From JAVVRI01 sp036654795 (GTDB taxonomy: Bacteria > Bacteroidota > Bacteroidia > Bacteroidales > Tannerellaceae), in contig JAVVRI010000113.1 of assembly GCA_036654795.1 (NCBI GenBank), forward strand, positions 1 to 9,952: a stretch of 9,952 bases of DNA, given 5' to 3'. The notes under the pieces were generated by a model. That model was not told the origin of the DNA, made no database searches, and saw only the letters and a program-made list of their open reading frames with translations. Position numbers and translations under genes: made by a program. Below are positions 1 through 7,340 of the stretch, in pieces (the first letter of the stretch is position 1; each line of letters begins with the position of its first letter).

Positions 1-30
1 TTTGTATCAGGTAATACCGATGGTTTGAAT

Positions 31-60
31 AAGGAGGTGCTCGTGAAAGCACCTCTTTGT
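31..60 (+). terminator. Hairpin terminator-like element at the left edge
   Basis: Bases 31-41 pair with 48-58 around a six-base loop (CGTGAA), giving an 11 bp stem with one G-T pair at 33/56. The stem is followed by a short T-rich stretch (TTTGTTTC). This fits a weak intrinsic terminator for a gene lying left of the window. The T tract is poor on both strands, so the orientation is an inference. Confidence 0.5.
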
Positions 61-344
61 TTCACGTTTCACAGTAACGTGCAGTCCGTTAAGATGTTAT
101 GACTGTGAAAGGAGATTCGGATATTTCTATTTTAAGGTCACTTCAGGAAAGCATGAGTGCTTTTAGAGACTCAACTAGTCCTAAAAGTAAAAAAAGTCCA
201 TATCATTTTGATCTCTATATATGCTTTTTCCCACCATTTCGTTTGACATACACAGACGTATAGAAAGACAAAGCAATAAAAATTATGCTACTCAAAAACA
301 AAAAACTATATTTGTCACGGGAAATAAGCGAGATGATGGTATAT
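59..344 (+). other. Gene-free, structured region upstream of the sigma factor gene
   Basis: I see no convincing gene in this stretch. It contains an inverted repeat TTTCACAGT / ACTGTGAAA (67-75 with 102-110) enclosing a smaller TAACG / CGTTA stem (75-79 with 87-91). It also contains two overlapping hairpins that cannot form together: 148-153 with 158-163 (loop TGAG), and 158-171 with 177-189 (about 13 bp including one G-T pair, with A167 bulged). An A-rich stretch follows at 189-194. The region could be an operator or an RNA leader controlling the sigma gene. The start of any transcript is unknown. Confidence 0.4.
307..314 (+). promoter_or_regulatory. Possible Bacteroides-type -7 box for the sigma factor gene
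   Basis: TATATTTG matches the Bacteroides housekeeping -7 consensus TAnnTTTG. No TTTG -33 box lies at the usual distance upstream. If used, transcription would start near base 320, which would favour translation from 333 or 345 over 285. A short AT-rich motif like this can easily occur by chance. Confidence 0.25.
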
Positions 345-887
345 ATGAAAGAACAAACATTACTAATGGGGCTAAGTAGCGGAGATGCAAAATCGTTCGA
401 TGCCATTTTTATGCTCTATTTTCCTAAGTTGAAGCTCTTTCTCTCCGGATTTTTAAGTAACCAAGCTGATGCTGAGGACTTGGCTCAGGATGTATTCATG
501 AAGCTCTGGCAAAGCAGACAGTCACTCGCGTACGTAGAAAACATAAATGCCTACCTTTATCAAATGGCAAGAAACACACTATACACCTACCTGGAACGTT
601 CCTATTTTCCGGACACTCTTTCGGAAACAAACGCTTACCCTATCCCTTCTGTAGACGAAGTGGAGGAGTTGCTCTTTGCTAAGGATCTGGAAGAGCAGAT
701 AGACGGGGCGGTCGAAAAAATGCCCATGCAGCGTAAAACAATCTTTTGTATGAGTCGCAAGCAGGGAATGAGCAATGAAGAGATAGCGGTCGAGCTAAAT
801 ATTAGCAAACGCACAGTGGAAACACACATTTCAGCCGCTCTTTCTGACCTTCGTAAAGTTATTTATCTATTTCTATTGTTTTTTTAG
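345..887 (+). CDS. ECF-family RNA polymerase sigma factor
   Basis: An alternative sigma factor that would direct RNA polymerase to its target promoters, most likely the downstream susCD genes, once released or activated by the adjacent anti-sigma factor. From ATG 345 the protein has 180 residues, normal for ECF sigmas. Region 2 spans about residues 16-85 (FDAIFMLYF, DAEDLAQDVFMKLW, AYLYQMARNTLYTYL). Region 4 spans about 120-172 and includes the helix-turn-helix segment MSNEEIAVELNISKRTVETH. The tail YLFLLFF is hydrophobic, as in many Bacteroidetes PUL sigmas. The frame also opens at ATG 285 (200 aa, A-rich context) and ATG 333. I chose 345 because region 2 then begins at the usual distance from the N-terminus, but 285 cannot be excluded. 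The fecR-like gene follows after 62 bases. The family call is secure; the exact start is not. Confidence 0.9.
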   Translation: MKEQTLLMGLSSGDAKSFDAIFMLYFPKLKLFLSGFLSNQADAEDLAQDVFMKLWQSRQSLAYVENINAYLYQMARNTLYTYLERSYFPDTLSETNAYPIPSVDEVEELLFAKDLEEQIDGAVEKMPMQRKTIFCMSRKQGMSNEEIAVELNISKRTVETHISAALSDLRKVIYLFLLFF

Positions 888-949
888 TCTTTCGACTACG
901 TGTGTTTTTGTTTTTTGTAGTCTTACCTACATAGACACACATTTGCAAA

Positions 950-1960
950 ATGGAAAAGAACAGAGCTTACAGAATATTACAACGTCTGACCGACCGCACT
1001 CTCCCTGCCAAACACAGGGGCACGGTGCTACATTGGTTAGCTGGCGAATCTGATCTGCCGGAAAAAGAAGAAGCTTTGCGCCAACTGTGGAAGGAGATGG
1101 ATGCCGAAGCCGATCAAAGCACGCACCTGTCTTTGCTTGATGTACATCGTAAAATAGGAGCAAAGGAGTCCGTGGCTCATAACCTAACCCTTCGTAATCG
1201 TCTGATGCGATATGCCGCTATTTTATTATTGCCTCTTATTGTCGGCATCGCTGTATGGAAAGTTGCCGAAAGACAACAAACAGTACAGGAGATGGTGGAG
1301 TGTTACGTGCCAAACGGGAAGCTGGAAACAGTGTTGCTGCCGGACGGAACCCGGATACAAATCAATTCAGGCAGCCTTCTTATCTACCCCCGTGAATTTA
1401 GAGGAAAAAACCGGACGGTCTATCTGACAGGAGAGGCCAACTTCTCCGTCAGCAAAAATAAGAATCGACCTTTTATTGTACGTACAGGCCCATTGAAGGT
1501 ACAGGTACTAGGTACTCAGTTCAACATCGAATCCTATCCTGGCAACGGGCGCATTGTCACTACGTTGGAAGAAGGTGCAGTAAAGGTCTATAAAAACGAC
1601 ATGCCGGAAAAAGCAATAGAAATGAAGCCAGACGAACAACTTACCTACAACGAGAAGGACGATACGTTTACCTCCTCACGGGTAGAGGCACACAGTGTTT
1701 CGGTCTGGACACGGGGCGAACTGCGATTTGTCGACAAGTCGCTGACGGAAATACTGACAGCAATGGAGCGTCGCTATAACGTGCACTTTAGGGTAAGTCC
1801 GGATGTACACTCGTCCGACATGTTCACGATGAAATTTAAACAACATGAGACAATAGAGGATGTCATGAATATATTTGCTCAGTTGGTAGGCAACTTGTCT
1901 TACCGCATAGAGGGGAAAGATATCCTTTTATTTAAAGAAGGAAAGGAGGCTTTGCGCTAA
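950..1960 (+). CDS. FecR-family anti-sigma factor with DUF4974-like C-terminal domain
   Basis: An inner-membrane anti-sigma factor that should hold the neighbouring ECF sigma inactive and respond to the SusC transporter through the periplasm. Residues 1-85 form the cytoplasmic sigma-binding part, with the segment LTDRTLPAKHRGTVLHWLAG. A single transmembrane helix follows at about 88-103 (AAILLLPLIVGIAVW). The periplasmic FecR domain spans about 119-212, with recognisable segments VLLPDGTRIQINSGSLL, VYLTGEANFSV and VQVLGTQFNI. The C-terminal DUF4974-like domain spans about 258-327 (LRFVDKSLTEILTAMERRYN). At 336 residues it is full length for the family. The start ATG 950 lies in an A-rich context (GCAAAATG). 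Order and strand with sigma, susC and susD are the standard arrangement of a PUL trans-envelope switch. The inducing ligand is unknown. Confidence 0.93.
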   Translation: MEKNRAYRILQRLTDRTLPAKHRGTVLHWLAGESDLPEKEEALRQLWKEMDAEADQSTHLSLLDVHRKIGAKESVAHNLTLRNRLMRYAAILLLPLIVGIAVWKVAERQQTVQEMVECYVPNGKLETVLLPDGTRIQINSGSLLIYPREFRGKNRTVYLTGEANFSVSKNKNRPFIVRTGPLKVQVLGTQFNIESYPGNGRIVTTLEEGAVKVYKNDMPEKAIEMKPDEQLTYNEKDDTFTSSRVEAHSVSVWTRGELRFVDKSLTEILTAMERRYNVHFRVSPDVHSSDMFTMKFKQHETIEDVMNIFAQLVGNLSYRIEGKDILLFKEGKEALR

Positions 1961-2073
1961 CAAAAAGACACCGGAAAGCGGCCTCCTACAACTACTTCCC
2001 GGCATCTTAAATAATTACTTTCCTGTCTTGAAAAACAACCTTGAGAGTTTATTAACAATTACAGAAAAATCTA
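1935..2073 (-). ncRNA. Candidate cis-antisense small RNA between anti-sigma and susC
   Basis: A transcript starting just past the minus-strand box at 2086-2079 would run through the anti-sigma/susC intergenic region and could stop after the hairpin at 1987-1944, giving roughly 110-140 bases. Bacteroides PULs with an ECF sigma/anti-sigma pair are known to carry repressive antisense RNAs of the DonS type in about this place and orientation. The evidence here is position, one -7-like box without a clear -33 box, and a weak terminator. This is a hypothesis, not an established gene. Confidence 0.2.
1944..1987 (-). terminator. Bulged hairpin over the end of the anti-sigma gene
   Basis: AGGAGGC (1944-1950) pairs with GCCTCCT (1981-1987). 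CGCT (1955-1958) can pair with AGCG (1977-1980) inside it, leaving TTTG (1951-1954) bulged. On the plus strand no T tract follows. On the minus strand the hairpin is followed by TTCCTTCTTT, so it suits a minus-strand transcript better. It spans the stop codon of the anti-sigma gene. The pairing is visible in the sequence; its role is inferred. Confidence 0.3.
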
Positions 2074-2078
2074 ATATA

Positions 2079-2086
2079 CAAAAGTA
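2079..2086 (-). promoter_or_regulatory. Minus-strand TAnnTTTG box overlapping the susC start codon
   Basis: Read on the minus strand, bases 2086-2079 are TACTTTTG, matching the Bacteroides -7 consensus TAnnTTTG. The first base overlaps the A of the susC ATG at 2086. I see no TTTG -33 match at the expected distance (about 2105-2112). It would drive transcription away from susC, back into the intergenic region. Confidence 0.3.
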
Positions 2087-5000
2087 TGACTTTTATTTAT
2101 AAAAGGGTGCTTGCTATGCTTGTAAAAAACAGTAAAACACTAATTATTTCTTCCTGTTTTCTTTATGCTGGCAGCATTTATGGTCAAAACCAAAAAATAA
2201 ATCTTTCTAATGGAAATACCACGATACAAAAAGTATTCCAGGAAATAGAAAAACAGACGAACTTGTCTGTGGATTATAATCAGAGTAAACTGAACGTCAC
2301 GAAACAAGTAAAAATAGGGATAGCAAGCAAACAGCTATCTCAAGTACTAGACGACGTTCTGGCCGGAACCGGTCTGACTTATAAAATCGAAAACGGGCAT
2401 ATCATCATAACGCCGGTTACAGAAGAAAAGCAACAGCCGAAAGCGATCAAATCCGTCAAGGGAAAAGTGGTGGACAACAACGGTGAACCCATTATCGGAG
2501 CAAACGTTGTAGAAAAAGGGACTACAAACGGAACGATAACTGATATGGATGGTAACTTCACGTTAAACGTCCCTGAAAATTCCACCTTGGAAGTAACTTA
2601 TATCGGATATAACGCTTCTACGATGAAGGCTTCAGGAAAAGGACTAATGAGTATCAAGCTACAGGAAAACTCGTTAGCACTGGAAGAGGTAGTCGTAGTC
2701 GGTTACGGCACACAAAAGAAGGCCTCATTAACCGGCTCCATAACAAGCCTAAAAATGGATGATGAGAAGAAAAGTCTTTCTTCTTCTAACATGTCGTCAG
2801 TATTAGCCGGTAGCATGTCCGGTCTACGCGTAAACAGTTCGACCGGTGCTCCGGGCGTTTCCTCTAAAGTAGCCATTCGTACGGGTGGTTCATGGAACGA
2901 CACACCGCCTATTTATGTTATAGACGGTGTTGTCCGCGATAAATCGGACTTCGACCGTATGGATGTAAACGAAGTAGAAAATATTACCGTACTGAAAGAT
3001 GCAGCCTCTGCTGCCATTTATGGTTCTCGTTCATCCGGTGGCGTTGTGCTTATTACCACCAAACAAGGAAAGATGGGTAAACCGCAAATACAGTATACCG
3101 GATCATACGCGGTTGAAGCCAGAGGAATGGAGATGGATCGTACTTCAGGCATCGAAACAGCCGAATTATCTAATTATATTCACCGTAACAGCATGGATCA
3201 TTGGGCTGCTTGGGACGAAAAGGAGCTAGAAAGCATGCGCAACATTAACGGTGGATGGGGATACGACCTCATAGATGCTTGTTGGAACACGCCTTCTTCT
3301 ACACACCATGCCCTTAGCCTGAGCGGTGGTAACGAGCGCGTACGCTACTTTATTAATGGTTCTTATTTCAACCAAGAGGCTTTTATGCAGAACATTGATT
3401 ATTCAAAATACAACATCCGTGCAAACGTGGAAGCCAATGTAAACAAAAACATGAAAGTGATTGCTCAATTGTCTTCTTCGTATGGAAACAAAAACAATAT
3501 TACGTACGGCAACTGGGATGACGACTTGTCTGGGATCTACACGCACATGCTTTGCATCGAGCCGGAAAAGAGAATCAAAACGAGCGATGGCAAACCTGTC
3601 GACTGGGGTTGGATTGGTAATATAGGTGAGTTCTCGAACAAAGAAAACGCTGGTTACTCCACAAACGAGGACCAAATCACGGAAACCTTACTCCGCATGG
3701 AGTATTCCGTACCCTTTGTTAAAGGGCTAAAAGCAAAAGTACAGTTTGCCTATAACTATAAGAATGATTACAACAAGACCTTCTCAAAGAAACAAACGTT
3801 ATATCAAGTAAAAAGAGAAGGTACAAATGGACACATCTGGACGGACGAAGTAATCGGTACTGCCCAAAGCGCTGAACCCGGAAAGGAATATATGAGCCAA
3901 ATGAGTAACCGAACAAAAGGATACCAGTTGAATCTGCAATTGGATTACGCTCGGACTTTTGGTAAGCACGATTTGGCTGCTTTGCTCGTTTATGAACAAA
4001 AAGAGGGCTGGGGGCGTGATTTTAACGGAGGACGCGAAACGTTTCCTATCCTCGTCAAAGACCAGTGGTTTGCTACGAGTTCTGCCCGCAGTGATTCATG
4101 GGTTGGCGGAAGCGAAGCCGAGAATGGTCGTTTGTCTTATATCGGTCAAGTGAATTACGGATACGATAATAAATACCTATTAAACGCCTCTTTGCGCGTG
4201 GATGGTTCGATGAACTTCCCAAAAGGAAAGCAATATGGGTACTTCCCCGCCGCATCGGCAGCGTGGGTGATTTCGAAAGAGAACTTCTTCCACTCTGAGT
4301 CTATCGAGATGTTGAAGCTAAGAGGATCAGCCGGCTTAACGGGTTTCGACGACATTATCGGTTGGCAGTGGCAGGAATCCTATAAGACAGGATCGAACGC
4401 TTATCTGGGCACAAGTCCTTCTACTAATCCCGGAATCCAGTTCGGAGGCGTGGTCAATCCGTTGGTAACTTGGGAGAAGTCCATGTCGTACAATATTGGT
4501 GCCGATTTGTATTGGAAGGAACATTTTACCTTCAGCGCCGATTACTGGATCAGAAACACATACGACATACTTGGAGAAAGAATACTCTCTTTACCTACTT
4601 CGTTCGGCTTCGCAATGCCTAAAGAAAACTATGGTAAGGTGAAAGCAACAGGTTTCGACTTTGAGGTTAGCTACAAAAACAAAGTCCGTAATTTCAACTA
4701 TTACGTAAAAGGGGTATTCTCCTACTCAGCCAATAAGGTAAACGTTAAAGACTTCCCAACAGATGCTCCCGACTATGACAATCCGATCGGACGACCAATC
4801 GGATACATCAAAGGATACAGAGATGCCGGAATTATCCGTACGCAACAGGATTTGGATGATATAAACAGCTACTATAAAGGATTGTATGGTGCAGACCATG
4901 AGACTACAGTCTTTGGAAACCCATTAGAAAAAGGAATGTTAATGTATAAGGATTTAAGTGGCCCTCAAGGCAACCCGGACGGTAAGATTGATACGTATGA

Positions 5001-5496
5001 CCAAGACGTACTGTCTAAACACTCTACCCCTCCCGTTTCGGCCGGTCTAACCTTAGGATTCGAATGGAAAGGCATTACCTTCGAAACGCTCTTTCAAGGC
5101 GACTTTGGATATAAGAGAGGATTGGATTGGCGTTACCTAGCTATGAACGAATGGAACAGAATGCCTGCCAAGTGGCTAAACCACTGGTCGGAAGAGAATC
5201 CTGACGCTCCTTTTCCAAGTCCGAAAGCAGCCGATGAATTTAAGAGCTATGATCAGACATCTACTTTTACGATTCATGATGCCAGCTTCATAAAGATGCG
5301 GTATATCAACCTGGGCTATTCATTCCCTCAATCCATTTTGAGTCCTCTTAAGTTTATTGGATCTGCACGTGTGTTCTTCTCTGCAACCAATTTACTTACA
5401 TTCACCAAGTTTGATTATTGGGACCCGGAGTTGCCTTCAAGTGGATCATATCCAAACATGAAAACGTTTAATTTTGGCTTAGATCTAACATTTTAA
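2086..5496 (+). CDS. SusC/RagA-family TonB-dependent outer-membrane transporter with STN domain
   Basis: A TonB-dependent outer-membrane beta-barrel that imports a ligand handed over by its SusD partner and also signals. It has 1136 residues, full length for SusC proteins with an STN domain. The signal peptide ends near residue 33 (SIYG before QNQK). The STN domain at about 38-110 is the part that contacts FecR-type anti-sigma factors. A carboxypeptidase-D-like regulatory domain follows at about 124-195 (VKGKVVDNNGEPIIGANV). The TonB-box segment EEVVVVGYGTQKK begins at 200. The plug covers about 212-330 (PPIYVIDGV, NITVLKDAASAAIYGSR), and the barrel runs to a C-terminal aromatic residue (FGLDLTF). 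A conserved Asp-rich loop, DLSGPQGNPDGKIDTYDQD, lies near 957-975. ATG 2116 is an alternative start with a more compact signal peptide and a purine-rich AAAAGGG upstream. Tandem TAA stops precede susD. The substrate cannot be inferred. Confidence 0.96.
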   Translation: MTFIYKRVLAMLVKNSKTLIISSCFLYAGSIYGQNQKINLSNGNTTIQKVFQEIEKQTNLSVDYNQSKLNVTKQVKIGIASKQLSQVLDDVLAGTGLTYKIENGHIIITPVTEEKQQPKAIKSVKGKVVDNNGEPIIGANVVEKGTTNGTITDMDGNFTLNVPENSTLEVTYIGYNASTMKASGKGLMSIKLQENSLALEEVVVVGYGTQKKASLTGSITSLKMDDEKKSLSSSNMSSVLAGSMSGLRVNSSTGAPGVSSKVAIRTGGSWNDTPPIYVIDGVVRDKSDFDRMDVNEVENITVLKDAASAAIYGSRSSGGVVLITTKQGKMGKPQIQYTGSYAVEARGMEMDRTSGIETAELSNYIHRNSMDHWAAWDEKELESMRNINGGWGYDLIDACWNTPSSTHHALSLSGGNERVRYFINGSYFNQEAFMQNIDYSKYNIRANVEANVNKNMKVIAQLSSSYGNKNNITYGNWDDDLSGIYTHMLCIEPEKRIKTSDGKPVDWGWIGNIGEFSNKENAGYSTNEDQITETLLRMEYSVPFVKGLKAKVQFAYNYKNDYNKTFSKKQTLYQVKREGTNGHIWTDEVIGTAQSAEPGKEYMSQMSNRTKGYQLNLQLDYARTFGKHDLAALLVYEQKEGWGRDFNGGRETFPILVKDQWFATSSARSDSWVGGSEAENGRLSYIGQVNYGYDNKYLLNASLRVDGSMNFPKGKQYGYFPAASAAWVISKENFFHSESIEMLKLRGSAGLTGFDDIIGWQWQESYKTGSNAYLGTSPSTNPGIQFGGVVNPLVTWEKSMSYNIGADLYWKEHFTFSADYWIRNTYDILGERILSLPTSFGFAMPKENYGKVKATGFDFEVSYKNKVRNFNYYVKGVFSYSANKVNVKDFPTDAPDYDNPIGRPIGYIKGYRDAGIIRTQQDLDDINSYYKGLYGADHETTVFGNPLEKGMLMYKDLSGPQGNPDGKIDTYDQDVLSKHSTPPVSAGLTLGFEWKGITFETLFQGDFGYKRGLDWRYLAMNEWNRMPAKWLNHWSEENPDAPFPSPKAADEFKSYDQTSTFTIHDASFIKMRYINLGYSFPQSILSPLKFIGSARVFFSATNLLTFTKFDYWDPELPSSGSYPNMKTFNFGLDLTF

Positions 5497-5511
5497 TAAA
5501 TTGTGATGAAT

Positions 5512-7221
5512 ATGAAAAGATATTATATAGGCCTGTTTGCCATAGGCTTGCTTTTACACACCTCTTGTACTTCGGTATTGGATAAAGAAGATTTCTCAGC
5601 TATCACCCCCAGCGATGTCTGGCAAAACGAAAAAATGATTGACGCAGTAATAAACGACATACATGGCTCATTGATGCCGGGCTGGTCGTATGACGGAGCG
5701 TCGTCAGACGAAGCCCCCGATTCAAGAGCATCGATGAACGAATTCCTACAAGGCACAGCTACCATCGATTCTTGGGACAATTGGCCGTATACAGCGATTG
5801 AGAAGATTAACCTCTTCTTAAAAAACATCAAAACAACAACGTTCGACAAAAGCATACCTCAATGGGAAGGGCAGGCCTTGTTTTGGAGAGCTTGGTGCTA
5901 CTTTAGCATGGTAAAAGGATATGGAGGTGTTCCTCTTATTCTGGAACCACAAGATGTAGCAAACACGGAGTCTTTATTTGTGGAAAGAGCCACAACGAGT
6001 GCTTGCTTCGAACAAATAGTAAAAGACTTGGACGCTGCCATTGCTTCCTTACCCGATAAGTGGGACGGCAATGCTTACGGACGGATAGATAAGGGTGCCG
6101 CCATGGCTTTCAAGGGAAGAGTACTCTTGTTCTGGGCAAGTCCGTTGTTTACCCCCAATGGAGATGCGAAACGTTGGCAGGCTGCTTACGATGCCAATAA
6201 GAATGCCGTAGACTATTTGAAGGGACAGGGCAAAAATCTGTTTCCTAGCTACGCCAACATCTGGTACACCGAACGAAACGAAGAAGTGATCATGCTCAAC
6301 CAGTTTTTCGCCCCAGACCACAAGTATGGGCAGAATGGCATCCGAGCCATGTCGTACACCAGAGGAGACGTAGCGCGCAACCTGCCGCTAATGAACACAG
6401 TAAACACCTTCCCAATGCGCGACGGTTCCGATTTCGATCCGAAGAAATGTGCCTATGACACCTTGTTCAAGCACCGTGACGACCGTTTTTATGCCACAAT
6501 CGCATACAATGGTAGTGATTATAACATCAAGGAGCTGAAAAGCGGTGAACACATTTGGACAGGACGCGATAGTAAAGGTATGTCTATCGAGTTTCCAATA
6601 CATAATCCGGGAGAGAACTTCGACCCTATAAATACCGGCTTCCTATGCAAAAAGAGCCTAGACCCGAACATTACTAAATCGACCGTCTATGACGCTACGG
6701 TGGATTGGGTTGAAATCCGCTTTGCTGAAGTTTTGATGAATTATGGCGAATGTGCCAATGAACTTAACAAGACCGACGAAGCACTTTCCGTTTTGTTTGC
6801 TATCCGCAAACGTGCAAACATTCTGCCCGGCAGTGACAACCGCTATGGGATTAAAGAAACTGCACAGGCAGAAATACGCGAGCGTTATATTAAAGAACGC
6901 TTTGTGGAGTTCCTTTTTGAAAGCAAACGTTTGGATGATTTAAGAAGATGGAGGCGCTTTGACATTGTAAACAGTCAGAAGAAACAGTATGGCATCCAGA
7001 CGTGGCTGCGTCCGGGCGAAAGCCTTCCTGTAATTACCGACGACATCAACGCCGTATGGACGAAGTTTGAGCCCAAGATTGTTGAGGTTACACCACAATA
7101 CTCTTACAACCTGAAAGATCAGTATTATTTCTATGCCATACCGAGGAGGCATCTGGATGCTAACCCGAAGTTGAAACAAAACAATAACTGGGACGGTGGG
7201 GTGTTTGATCCGTTGAAATAA
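5512..7221 (+). CDS. SusD/RagB-family surface nutrient-binding lipoprotein
   Basis: A cell-surface lipoprotein that caps the SusC barrel and binds the ligand before import. From ATG 5512 it has 569 residues, within the usual SusD range. A short signal peptide ends at a lipidated Cys19 (GLLLHTSC); the lipobox has His at -3, tolerable in Bacteroidetes. Family landmarks in order, numbered from 5512, are FWRAWCYFSMVKGYGGVPLI (about 124-143), MAFKGRVLLFWASPLF (about 198-213), the SusD helix ERYIKERFVEFLFESKRLDD followed by LRRW (about 458-481), and the C-terminal YAIPRRHLDANPKLKQNNNW (about 541-560). GTG 5503 and ATG 5506 lie in the same frame and are possible starts. It sits only 15 bases after susC, so the two are co-transcribed. 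The gene ends with tandem stops (TAA TAG) 7 bases before the terminator element. Confidence 0.95.
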   Translation: MKRYYIGLFAIGLLLHTSCTSVLDKEDFSAITPSDVWQNEKMIDAVINDIHGSLMPGWSYDGASSDEAPDSRASMNEFLQGTATIDSWDNWPYTAIEKINLFLKNIKTTTFDKSIPQWEGQALFWRAWCYFSMVKGYGGVPLILEPQDVANTESLFVERATTSACFEQIVKDLDAAIASLPDKWDGNAYGRIDKGAAMAFKGRVLLFWASPLFTPNGDAKRWQAAYDANKNAVDYLKGQGKNLFPSYANIWYTERNEEVIMLNQFFAPDHKYGQNGIRAMSYTRGDVARNLPLMNTVNTFPMRDGSDFDPKKCAYDTLFKHRDDRFYATIAYNGSDYNIKELKSGEHIWTGRDSKGMSIEFPIHNPGENFDPINTGFLCKKSLDPNITKSTVYDATVDWVEIRFAEVLMNYGECANELNKTDEALSVLFAIRKRANILPGSDNRYGIKETAQAEIRERYIKERFVEFLFESKRLDDLRRWRRFDIVNSQKKQYGIQTWLRPGESLPVITDDINAVWTKFEPKIVEVTPQYSYNLKDQYYFYAIPRRHLDANPKLKQNNNWDGGVFDPLK

Positions 7222-7230
7222 TAGGTCGGC

Positions 7231-7307
7231 AGCAAAAAAATATGGCTCGTTAGCAAAAAAATATAGCTAACGAGCCATTTTTTTTGCTAACGAGCCATTT
7301 TGTGGCT
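7231..7307. terminator. Bidirectional terminator built from duplicated arms
   Basis: The element lies between the convergent ends of susD and nfnB. One left arm, ATGGCTCGTTAGC (7242-7254), can pair perfectly with either of two identical right arms, GCTAACGAGCCAT, at 7266-7278 and 7286-7298. The first pairing extends through A7/T7 tracts and AGC/GCT to 7231/7288, about 23 bp with T7241 bulged and an 11-base loop. The second pairing gives 20 perfect base pairs (7242-7261 with 7279-7298). Direct repeats are AGCAAAAAAATAT (7231-7243, 7252-7264, period 21) and GCTAACGAGCCATTTT (7266-7281, 7286-7301, period 20). A small AGCCA/TGGCT stem follows (7293-7307). T tracts follow the stem on both strands, as needed for termination in both directions. 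Confidence 0.85.
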
Positions 7308-7340
7308 TATAATTGAAGGCAAAGAAGTCTTTTCGACTCT

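Noticed and set aside
2..28. Possible last codons of an upstream gene (LYQVIPMV then TGA)
   Set aside because: Eight codons before a stop are too few to support a gene, although the following hairpin fits a terminator for one.
75..85. The 11-base word TAACGTGCAGT occurs here and again at 9895-9905
   Set aside because: Several 11-base matches are expected by chance between positions of a 10 kb window, and the flanks do not match, so it is not treated as an element boundary or attachment site.
243..264. TTGACA and TATAGA resembling E. coli sigma-70 boxes
   Set aside because: They are only 10 bases apart instead of about 17, and Bacteroidetes use a different promoter consensus.
215..406. Minus-strand frame of 63 codons with hydrophobic stretches
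   Set aside because: It overlaps the sigma factor start region on the opposite strand. The hydrophobicity comes from reading an A-rich plus strand in reverse, and no start signals are seen.
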